From Neocallimastix lanati (nom. inval.) (Eukaryota; Neocallimastigomycota; Neocallimastigomycetes; Neocallimastigales; Neocallimastigaceae), in assembly GCA_016946835.1 (NCBI GenBank), contig JACVTC010000003.1, forward strand, positions 1,474,501 to 1,538,500: DNA of 64,000 bases, read 5' to 3'. Shown piece after piece: positions 34,325 through 44,765 of this stretch. Under the pieces are notes generated by a model. That model was not told the DNA's origin. It searched no databases and saw nothing but the letters and a program-made list of their open reading frames with translations. The translations under genes were made by a program, and so were the position numbers. The first letter of the stretch is position 1, and each line of letters begins with the position of its first letter.

Positions 34325-34790
34325 TGTAAGAAATTACTTACAAATTAATTATAAATAATTTCTTAACTACAAATTAACATTAATTATTACTAATTAACAT
34401 TAATTTGAGAAAATAAAATTAAATATAATTAAATAAATATAAAATAATAAATAATTATACTTAACTTAATATAAAAGAGAGTTTATTATAGAAAGTTTAT
34501 AATAAACAATTACACAAAAAGAATAAAAAACACAAATATTTATAAAATATGTTTTATTAAAAAGGTTTTTGTTTATAAATAAATTATTTTATTTGAATTA
34601 TTATTTATTATAAAAATCCTAAAATAATAACTCTTGATTTCTCGAAGAGAACTCAAGAGAATCAAATATATATAAATTAATAATTAAATATTATTGGTTA
34701 AAATAAATACAATAATTTAATGTATTAAATTAATGTATTAAATAAGAAAGATAGATAAATTTTATAATAAATTTATCTAAATTTCTTACA
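34325..34790 (-). repeat. Solo LTR D (466 bp)
   Basis: Copy of the LTR of P. Flanked by tattg at 34320-34324 and 34791-34795. The hairpin is at 34631-34659. Solo, no coding. Confidence 0.88.
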
Positions 34791-34795
34791 TATTG

Positions 34796-35648
34796 TGTAA
34801 GAATCTATAATTATTTGCTAACAAATAATTATATTTTCTTAGTTAAGTTATTATAACTATAACTTTATTTAATTACATATAATATTTATTAAATTTATTT
34901 AATTTAATTTTAAATATTCATTAATTTAACAAAATTTATTTAATTAATTTTAAATAATATATTTACAATATGTTAAATTCTCTACTGTAACTAATGTATT
35001 TTGTATTGTATTTTATTCTGTATTTTATAATGTATTCTGTATTTTATTAACTATTTAATTTTATATTTTTAATATAAGGATAAATTATATGATCGAAATA
35101 TCTTTTATTATTTTATTCTTTTATTTTCGATCATTAGATTGGAAAATCGGTTAATTAAGATTTTTTCCAATTACTTTTTAGAAGTAATCGGTTTTACTTA
35201 ATTAATGCAATGATCGATATGGATAGAATATCGATCGAAAACTTATCTAGGTTTTTCTATCTAATCTTTTCCTAGATAAGAGATTTGTTAAGATTAGAAA
35301 ACCCTTTCTTATTTAACCTTATTTTCATAAAAAAATATAAATAAGGCTCTTGAGTTCTCTTTGAGAAATCAAGAGTTATTATTATAAAAAACATAGTTAT
35401 AATAATAACAATTTTATATTTTTAACTTTAATAAATTAATAAAAATATTTTATTCAAAAACATATTTTTATAATCAATTTATACAAACAATTCTTCTCTT
35501 ACTTTTTGTGTTATTATTATAATTAATTTTATAATAAACTCCAAAGGTAAAAAAATTTATTTTATTTTATTTTCTCAACTTAATGAATTAGTCGTTAAGT
35601 TGTAGTTAATAATTCTATTTTGAGTTAGTTCTTAATAGAATTATTACA
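34796..35648 (+). repeat. Solo LTR C2 (853 bp)
   Basis: TGTAAGAATC...AATTATTACA with tattg at 34791-34795 and 35649-35653. TATAAATA at 35336-35343 is followed by the CTCTTGA/TCAAGAG hairpin at 35347-35375. It shares its target site with D. Confidence 0.9.
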
Positions 35649-35651
35649 TAT

Positions 35652-36135
35652 TGATACGGTACCACCATAAATACCATAATTTAGTGAAATTTAGGTTAGA
35701 AATTATTTGATGAAATCTTATTGGTTAATAATAATTTAGTAATAATATATATAATTAGTAAATAATAATAGTTTAAGGAATGGTTCTTTTATTAATATTA
35801 ATTTAGTTTTATTAATAATTTGACCTATAAACATGTTTATTAGTATAGTTTAGTATAGTTTTATATTTAGTTTACATTAATAACATAAGAGATTTTAGTA
35901 ATTAATTATATTTTAACTAGTTAATAAATATTTATATTGATGATGTATTTTTATTGATGAATGATAATAAATAAATAAAATAAATAAACTAAATATTAAA
36001 GTGTGAATATTATTATTGTGTGTATTATTCTATATAATAATAGAATATATTATTTTGTCAATTATTCCCTACTGTTATCGTCCAAATAAAATAAAATAAA
36101 TATTGATATTAATGTTTAATAAAAATATCGTATCA
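35652..36135. repeat. Solo LTR K (484 bp), A family
   Basis: TGATACG...CGTATCA inverted ends as in LTR A. Before C2 and D arrived, the left flank was gtat (34319-34322); the right flank is gtat (36136-36139), giving a 4-bp duplication. K interrupts the pol fragment. Confidence 0.75.
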
Positions 36136-36139
36136 GTAT

Positions 36140-36691
36140 TGAGCCATTACATTCAGAAAAATATTAAATTACTAATAAACTACTTATAAATTTAATAAAT
36201 GTAAATAAACTTTAATTAATTAAATAACGTAAATAATTTTAAGTTTAATATAATTAAACTTATTTTAATTATAAATAGTAAATATTAGGTTATTGTTTAT
36301 ACTTTATTTATAAATAACAAATTAATAAATTATTGTTTATTTCTAGTTATAAATATAAATATAAAAAAAAAAATAATAATAATTTTTTTTAGGGAGGAAG
36401 TTTTTTTTTAAATAAGGAAAAAGAATAAATAATATTATAGGATTATATAAGATAATTAATAATATTGTTAAATTTGTTATTCTCTTTCATATTATTATAA
36501 AATTTAAAAAAGAAATTAATATTGTTTATTATAATGTACATTTAAAAGAAAATTAATTATTAATAAATAATCTATATTGATAATAAAACAAAATAAAATA
36601 AAAACAAATTAAAATAAATAGTATTATAAACCATTCTATTTAAGAATATAATATTTTACTACTTTATCGAAATAATATTCCGTGCCAAACA
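36140..36691 (+). repeat. 5' LTR of J (552 bp)
   Basis: TGAGCCATTAC...GTGCCAAACA. Same start as 41796. Confidence 0.85.
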
Positions 36692-36695
36692 TTTA

Positions 36696-36716
36696 TGGTG
36701 GAGAATCCGGCCGCTC
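36696..36716 (+). promoter_or_regulatory. Primer-binding site of J
   Basis: TGGTGGAGAATCCGGCCGC lies 4 nt after the LTR. TGG would pair with the CCA end of a host tRNA. The tRNA is not identified. Confidence 0.65.
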
Positions 36717-36824
36717 TGTAAAATATTATGAAAATTAAATAGAAAAAAAAAAAATAATAATATATATGTATATAAGAAATAATAAATATTGCAATAGTAA
36801 TTCAATACTTATCATAATTTAATA

Positions 36825-39800
36825 ATGTTGGACGCTTCTAAAATTAAAAGGGAACTTCCACGTTTAGAAGATTATAAGAAAAATGTATTGGAGTGGGTGG
36901 ATGATATTAAGGAATATCTTCTTTTATATGACATTACGGAACCAAAGAAAGCATTTACTTGAGTATTAGCTGCCGTAGAAGATGATGTTAAGGATGTAAT
37001 CCGTTCCTTAGTTATCAAGCGCAATGGAGAAGAACGTTACCCCAAATTTAGTCAAATCAAAAAGGCTGTTGAAGAATATCTGGAAATTACAGAAGGGGAT
37101 AAGTGGTCAGTATTAAGGAATTTAATAATAGAGGAAGAAGAAACTATTAAACAGTTCAATCACCGTTACAGGAAGTTATACCATAATCTTAGCCTTGATT
37201 ACCAGAAGTTAATAACTGTAAAAGAATATAAGGAATCTATAAGCCCAAGAGTTTTTCCATGTTTCCAAGTATCTATAACTAAGGTAGGATCTTTACAAGA
37301 GGCCTACGAAATTGCTGAGCTTGCAGAAACCACCGAAAGAGAAATACAAGAAACAAATGAGAGCCTTCAGCAGAAGAAAAGAAGAAATATCAGAAATGTA
37401 TCCATGTTTATACAAACAGGAAATTTTATGGCTAACCATCCCATTTATAAGAATTTTAAAACTGAAGATGGAGTCTACCGACGTTTTAACTACGAGAGAC
37501 CCTCATTGAATAAAAGGGAAGATGAATGGGGTTACATAAGAAACTCTTCTGGATATAAAAGATATAATAGTCGTGGGCAACAACGAACAAGCTATCAATA
37601 CAATAACAATCGCGAAACCACCACCAAGAATTTAGGTAGTATTCTAAAGCAGGATCAAATTATTACGCCCAGTGTGAATCAAGAAATGTCAAAAAGGGTG
37701 ACCATAACTGCTAATGATCAGGAAATTACGGTAAATCTACAAAGAAGCTTAGTTCTACTGTTAAGTGTTTTAGGTGTAAACAACTTGGCCATAAGTCTTC
37801 AGAATGTCATTATTCCTTTAAGGAATTATCCGAGATGGAGGAAAAGGGCCTTTTAAATTAGATGTTGGGAGAAGGAAAACTTCCAGTAACCAAACCAATC
37901 TCTTTACCATTAATCAAGGGATCACCGGGTAAAACCAGGAACCAGCCAACCCCCCAAAAGAAGTCACCATCCAAGCGGTGAAGAAGAATAATACTAGAAC
38001 CTCAAAACCAATCCCATATTCAAGATCAGGGACAAATAATTCAAGGGGACAATTTAAATTAACTGAAAACCCAGCTCCGATACTTACACCTGCCATGGTA
38101 CGTAATATTCAAGTGGATGGAATGCAGGGAATCAGAACGGAGAAAGAAACAAAGAATGCTGAAGGAAAGGATGAAGTAAAAACGGAAGGGGAACTAGTCA
38201 AGGAAGGATCCGAAGCAGCAAGAAGTACAGCACGACTAGATCAGTTAGATGTATCTCACTTGGCGGAAAAGAGGATTGACACTGTGAAACGGATAAATAA
38301 AATGAAGAAGAGAAAGGAAATTCAAGAGGCTGAACAAAAAAATGAAAGTCAGGGCTTGGTGGAACGAGTAGAGAACTTGGAGCGCCATATTCGTATGATG
38401 GATGGATTTGAGGATTTTCCAATAGATGATCTGGTAGATAAAGTTGCTTCTACAGAGGTAGTTACGAAATTAGTGCACTTACTTGATTTATTTCCAAAAT
38501 TTCGTTCAGCTTTTCTCAAAAAATTGAAGTTGGTCCCCAAAACCATCCCTGTAGCAACACCAAATCGTAGTAGTGTAGTAACAAATGCAGTCAATGAAAT
38601 AGGTGATAATAAAATTTCTAAGGTTCATGGCCAAATAGAAGGTAAAGAAGGTGAAATATTCTTAGATTCTTGTGCAAGTATAAATATAATTACAAGGGCT
38701 GCTTTAAAAAAATATAAAATTAATAAGAAACCAGTAGGAAACATAACTGAAATGATCCTACAGGCTTATACCAATGCAACCATGTCCGCTGATATTTATG
38801 AATTAGAAATCTCTATTGGGTCAATAACTTTTACTGATTATTTCCGAGTAATTGATAAAGATGACTTATTTGAAATACTGATTGGGGTGGACTCACTCAA
38901 GAAACACAAACTGATATTGAATTTTACAGATGATTATTTATATACTACAGATAATAATAATCTACTATTGAAACTTGCTCCTATTTATTATAATTTACGC
39001 TTAAATAATAATGAAAAAGATGACAACCAGGAGGTAAGCTTAGTCAGTGTTGATGCTACTAAACCTATACAAATAAGAGTATCTTTATTAACGACTATTG
39101 GTGAGCAAATAGAAACCAAGGAAACCAGAGTGGAAAAGATAATTAATATGATTCCCAAGTTAATTAAGGACCCGGTTACCAAATTATTTGAAGAGTACAA
39201 AGAAGTGTTGGCAGTGAAGACAGATGATTTGAAGCCAACAAAACTTTTTCCCCATAGAATTGTTCTTAAACCAGGAGCTACCCCAATAAAACAAAAGGCT
39301 TATCGTCTGTCAAAGGTACAAGCTATTGCCGTAAAGAAAGAACTTGAAAAGTTAATCAAAAATCAATTGATCGAACCATCTCACTCCCCATGGTCATCGC
39401 CGATAGTTCTAGTTTTAAAGAAAAATGGTCAATACAGAATGTGCGTAGATTACAGGAAGGTAAATAGCCTTACTGAAAAGGATGCCTATGCATTGCCGCT
39501 GATCGATGATATACTTAGCTATATAGGAAAGAACAAGGTATTATCTACTATTGACTTGTTTTCCGGCTACCACCAAGTTCCCATGTATTCTGAGGATAAA
39601 GACATTACATGTTTCACAACCTTGTATGGAAACTTTAACTTTAAGGTTATGCCCTTTGGATTGTGCAACGCTCCGACAACCTTCCAGCGCGAAATGAATA
39701 GGATCTTTTTCAACTTAATTGGTGAGTGTGTTTTTGTCTATATTGATGACTTAGTTGTATTCTCGGAATCTTATGAACAGCATGTAAAAGACTTAGCTAA

Positions 39801-41744
39801 GGTTTTCAGTATTCTTAAGGATAACGGATTAAAGTTAAACTTGGAAAAATGCCACTTCTTTCAACAGGAAGTGGAGCTGCTAGGTCACATTATCTCTACT
39901 GTGGGAATTAAGCCAATACCAAAAAAAATTCTGGTAATAGTGAACTGGTTGCCTTCTAGTAATGTATCTAAGCTGCGTTCATTTCTTGGAGCTGTTGGAT
40001 ACTATCGAAAATTCATTAAGGACTTCGCCCAACTTGCGAATCATTGTTTAAATTGTTGAAGAAAAATTCAATTTTTAAGTGGACAACAGAATTTGATTTA
40101 GCGTTTAGGTCCTTGAAGGAAAGGTTGATACAAGCTCCGATTCTGATACCCCCAGATTTCGAAAAACCCTTTGTCATTAGAACTGATGCATCACGTAGCG
40201 TTATTGGTGGTGTAATAATGCAAAAAGATGAGGATGATGTAGAAAAACCAGAGCATTTTATTAGTAGAGTACTTAGGAAGTCTGAGTTCAACTATAGTGT
40301 TACGGACCTAGAAGGGACAGCAGCACTATATTGTGTAAAAAAATTTAAGCACTACATTTTAGGAAACAAATTTGATACTATTCTTATTACAGACCATAAG
40401 CCATTAGTAGGAATTTGTACCAATTCTGAGCCTACTACTAGCAGACATTTAAAATGAATTACCACATTGAGTGCGCTTCAGGTGAAGGTTCAGTATGAAG
40501 AAGGAAAGAAGAACGTAATTGCTGATGCTCTATCCAGGATGGAAACAAAAAGAAATAATGAAGATCTGGATAAAAAGGAACTTTCAGTAGTAATGATCTC
40601 TCAAAATATTGAAAACTTCATTAACAAAAAAATTATTGAAATTGAAGGAAGAAAATACTATAAGCAAAATGGTAGGTTGAGGAAAATAATTGAAGATGAA
40701 AAAGAAAAGTATCGGTTAGTAGAAGCAGCACATATTGTAGGACATGAAGGGATCTACAAGACTTACCATAGATTGAAACCAAATTATTATTGGAAAGGCA
40801 TGAATAGGGATATAAATCTGTATATCAAATGTTGCCCTAAATGCCAGATGTATAAACGTCAGAAGCAGAACGAAAATGTAGAAAATATTCCAACTAAACC
40901 AGGGTATCCTTTCTTTAGGGTTGGACTGGACCTTGTGGGACCATTACCGAGAACAAAAGCGGGATATAAGTTTATAATAGTTTTAGTGGACTACCTAACC
41001 AAGTGGGTAGAAGCAGAATCACTAAAAGAAACGGGTTCTAATGAAGTAATTAAGTTTTTAAAGAAGGTATTCGCTCGTCATGGTACTCCCGAAGTGTTGA
41101 TAACTGACAATGGTCCACAATTCCATTCCGACAAAACAAAAGCGTTTCTTGACCTCCACGATGTCTATGTAAATTTCGCAACTACTTATCACCCTTCAAC
41201 AAACGGTGAAGTCGAGAATAGGAACAAAGAAATTATTAAGTACCTTAAACTCTTAGCAAACCAAGAAGAAGAATGGGATGAAGTTCTACCAAGTGCGTTA
41301 TGGGCCTTGAGGACTTGTAAAAATGAAAGAACGAAGTTCAGCAGTTTTGAATTGCTGTATGGAAGACAGGATTTACAACCGTTAGAATTGACATTGAATA
41401 GAGAAAATAGAAATAAGTACGAAAAAGAAGAAGAATACTGGTTACAAAAATTTATTCAACACCATAAATGGATACAAGAAGCAATAGACAATATTGAAAC
41501 AGCAAACAAACTTTGGAGTGATAGAAGGAGACAAATCAGAAGAATGCGTGCGGAATACCAGCCTGGAGATCTAGTATTAGTTAAAGTGTTTAATAGAAGA
41601 AAATTGGATCCTTACTTCACAGGACCATTAAAGATTTTAAAAAGGGAGTTTAATACAGTTACCGTTTGTGATCCTATTACAGGAGAGATTGCGGAAAGAA
41701 ATGTTCACCTTAAGAACATAATTCCATATTTTTCTGAGGTATAA
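36825..41744 (+). pseudogene. gag-pol: Gag and Pol region of element J (broken)
   Basis: Gag starts near 36825 (MLDASKIKRELPRLEDY). Capsid-like sequence and a CCHC zinc knuckle (CFRCKQLGHKSSEC) end near 37860, where a -1 slippery heptamer sits before the stop. Pol follows: a linker, retropepsin motif LDSCASINIITR near 38665, RT with YIDDLVVFS near 39745, RNase H with RTDAS near 40180 and TDHKPLVG near 40390, integrase H2C2 near 40740-40850, TDNGPQFHSD near 41105, GPF module FTGPLKIL near 41615. No chromodomain. About four breaks are present, so this is a fossil although most domains read well. Confidence 0.92.
37852..37858 (+). promoter_or_regulatory. -1 frameshift heptamer TTTAAAT, gag/pol of J
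   Basis: In the zinc-knuckle frame the end reads CTT TTA AAT TAG. T TTA AAT is in register with the stop next, the same arrangement as O. Confidence 0.78.
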
Positions 41745-41757
41745 AATACTTACATGA

Positions 41758-41795
41758 CTTCAAGGGACGAATTCTTCTCTTAAGGGGGGACGTCT
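41758..41795 (+). promoter_or_regulatory. CTTCAAGGGACGAA box and polypurine tract of J
   Basis: Box 41758-41771, 24 nt before the LTR. The interval contains TTAAGGGGGGA. Confidence 0.8.
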
Positions 41796-42405
41796 TGAGC
41801 CATTACATTCAGAAAAATATTAAATTACTAATAAACTACTTATAAATTTAATAAATGTAAATAAACTTAAATTAATTAAATAACGTAAATAATTTTATGT
41901 TTAATATAAAAATATAATTAAACTTATTTTAACATAAATAATTTTATGCTAAATATAAAAATATAATTAAACTTATTTTAACGTAAATAATTTTAGGTTT
42001 AATATAAAAATATAATTAAACTTTATATTAATTATAAATAGTAAATATTAGGTTATTGTTTATACTTTATTTATAAATAACAAATTAATAAATTATTGTT
42101 TATTTTTAGTTATAAATATAAATATAAAAAAAAAATAATAATAATTTTTTTTAGTTAGGAAGTTTTTTTTTTAAATAAGGAAAAAGAATAAATAATATTA
42201 CAGGATTATATATAGATAATTAATAATATTGTTAAATTTGTTATTCTCTTTCATATTATTATAAAATTTAAAAAAGAAATTAATATTGTTTATTATAATG
42301 TACATTTAAAAGAAAATTAATTATTAATAAATAATCTATATTAATAATAAAACAAAATAAAATAAAAGCAAATTAAAATAAATAGTTTTATAAACAATTC
42401 TATTT
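41796..42405 (+). repeat. 3' LTR of J, with internal triplication
   Basis: Starts TGAGCCATTAC. Between about 41878 and 42040 a unit of about 55 bp (GTAAATAATTTTA...AAACTTATTTTAAC) is present three times, against one copy in the 5' LTR. The outer end is missing. Confidence 0.8.
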
Positions 42406-42619
42406 AAGAATACAATACAGAATACATTAGTTACAGTAGAGAATTTAACATATTGTAAATAAATTAATTAAATATATTTTGTTAAATTAATGAATATTTA
42501 AAATTAAATTAAATAAATTTAATGAATAAATGTTATATGTAATTAAATAAAGTTATAGTTATAATAACTTAACTAAGAAAATATAATTATTTGTTAGCAA
42601 ATAATTTTAGATTTTTACA
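42406..42619 (-). repeat. Truncated C-family LTR (C')
   Basis: Reverse complement of the first roughly 200 bp of LTR C2. Its terminus TTTTTACA at 42619 is followed by ttgtg, which is 3 bp of flank plus the TG of LTR U. The other end is lost at the J junction. Confidence 0.8.
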
Positions 42620-43125
42620 TTGTGGTAAAGAATGAATTAATAACCTTTATTTTATTATTAATAATTCTTTACTTGTTAAGATTTTGATATAATTTATAGT
42701 TTAAATTTAAATAAAATAATATGTTCTATTAAAAAATATTCACTAAGTCGATATGTCTATATAGTAATATACTATATAGATATATAATAATAATAATAAA
42801 TATTTAAATGTTTAGTTTAATAAAAATTTATTTATAATAAACTTTGATAATTAGAATTATCAAATTAATTTGATTTTAAATTTATTTATTTTATTTAATA
42901 ATAAAATATCTATAATATATTACTATTAAGGTAATTTTACAATAACCTTACAAAGAACATAAAAGATAGATTTTTACATCTTTCTTTTATACTTTGTAAG
43001 TTACATAATAATAATATTTAATTATAAGATAATAATAATATAGTAATATAAATAATAATAAAATATAAGGATAAATTTAATTATATAATTAATTTGAATA
43101 ATTGAATTTAATATAGATATGTTGT

Positions 43126-43342
43126 TGTTACAATATGTGAATTTATATATTAAATGAATCTATAATAAAGGTAATATAAATTTTAATATAAACATAATAT
43201 AATGTAATTAATTAAAAGTAATCTAGAACAAGCCACATTTTTAGTATAAATACAATTAAATTTCATTATGTAGAACATAGCTAATCACATATTCATATTT
43301 ATCATAAATAACCTCATTAATAAAATTTCATATAAAATAACA
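43126..43342 (+). repeat. 5' LTR of F (217 bp)
   Basis: Pair of 61135-61351. TATA-like AGTATAAATAC near 43242. Confidence 0.9.
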
Positions 43343-43401
43343 GATTAAGAGTCTCATTGACTCTAATCAAGAAAACAAAATAATGTTTACATTATTTTGT
43401 T
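43343..43401 (+). other. Two hairpins directly after F's 5' LTR
   Basis: GATTAAGAGT/ACTCTAATC (43343-43368, one bulged A) and a perfect 12-bp stem AACAAAATAATG/CATTATTTTGTT with loop TTTA (43374-43401). The position suits a primer or packaging structure; that role is inference. Confidence 0.6.
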
Positions 43402-43519
43402 AACTACCGAATTATGCCACTCAGCCGGTCACGATCCAACATCTCTCTATTAGTCAGATATAAACAATGTCAAGAAAAATTTTTTTTAAGATCTCGAAAT
43501 TCAAAATTTGAAATTTTGA

Positions 43520-44046
43520 AATTCTGAAATACTGAAATTGATATGTTTTGAGATTGAAGAAAATAAAAAAGAAGAAAATAAAGAAGAAAATGAAGAAGAA
43601 GAAAATGAAGAAGAAGAAAATAATAATTCATCAAAAGATAATAAAGGTTTATAGTAAAATATTATGAATTTAATGATAGAGAGAAAAGCGATAAAAAATA
43701 CTTTATATTTATTTTCGATGGTTTTACCGGATAATGAAAATGAAGAAACTATTAAACCAAAATATACTGCAGAATTACCAATAATAACTTCAAAATTTTC
43801 TGGTGTAAGAGTTTTGTACTACTAGAATCATTAGAAGGAAATAAAATTTCTTGTTCAGTAGGTTATGCTATTAAAATACATGATGTCTTTTTTGGAAGAA
43901 GAGTCGGTGATAAAGAAACTTGTTCAATAAGTGAATATGGTAATAAATTTTCTGATAGACTTTTTAATATAACGAAAGAAAATTAGTGTAATAGTCAACA
44001 CACGAAAAGTGAAGCCGTGGACCTTCAACCATGTGATACTGAACAT
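43520..44046 (+). pseudogene. Decayed SUEL-lectin-like gene fragment inside F (5' part)
   Basis: A Glu/Asn-rich coding-like stretch (about 43540-43655) is followed by short frames. One of them (43840-43985) reads ISCSVGYAIKIHDVFFGRR and then a Cys 11 residues on, which matches the core of SUEL/galactose-binding lectin domains (C, G, IKI, A/V-x-YGR, C). Several stops and frame changes interrupt it, so it is a pseudogene. Coding similarity appears to resume at 57727-57940 on the far side of G. It is probably a host gene piece picked up by F, though I cannot exclude that F's own lost gene encoded it. Family call moderate, from motif only. Confidence 0.45.
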
Positions 44047-44549
44047 AATGTGATATTCTTTATGTTGTAGCTGGTTTAATAAGTGTATTTGAGTTATTAA
44101 TAATTTTTATTAATATTTATTTTATAATTACAATATTATTTCTACTAAAGAAAAACAAAAACAAGAATAAGAGTTAATATTAATTATACTGTAAAGTATT
44201 AATAATATATAATTATTATAAATAAATATATATATATATAAACATAATATATATATAAATAAATAATATTTTAATATGAATAATATATAAATAATATAAA
44301 CTATTATATTAATTATATATACTTTAATAATTATAAACTTTAATAATTTAAAATAAGAAGTATAATTTAATATTTAAGAAATATATATAAGGAATATAAA
44401 TAATATATACAAAATATAAATAATATAAAATATAAATAATAATATAAAATGTATAATAATATAAATTATAATAAGATATAAATTTAATATCTGAATATAC
44501 AAATATTCAAATATACAAATATGTTGCTACACATATTTGTTTTATATCA
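44047..44549 (-). repeat. 3' LTR of G (503 bp)
   Basis: Begins TGATATAAAAC on minus. The placed outer end reads CACATT, not CA, because that is where the aacat duplication fits. Confidence 0.85.
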
Positions 44550-44765
44550 GAAACTTCCCTGCTAGAAATGAACTTAATTTCGCAAGAAATTAGTGAAATT
44601 AAATTTATAATAATTTAGATTAAAAATTTTTATATTAATTTATATTAAATTTAATAATAAAAAAAATGAAATTTTTGAAAATTTTTGTAATAAAATTTTA
44701 ATAATAAAAAGAATTTTTTTTATATAAAGAAATTAAAGATTTTTTTGAAATTTCAATTTGAAATT

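Larger units (their letters stand above)
36140..42405 (+). mobile_element. Ty3/gypsy element J (broken)
   Basis: Plus-strand relative of A. Parts: 5' LTR 36140-36691, tRNA-type primer site, gag, frameshift site, PR-RT-RNase H-integrase, conserved box and polypurine tract, and 3' LTR from 41796, whose outer end is lost at a junction with an inverted C-family LTR near 42405. About four breaks in coding. It starts 4 bp beyond the end of LTR K. Confidence 0.92.
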
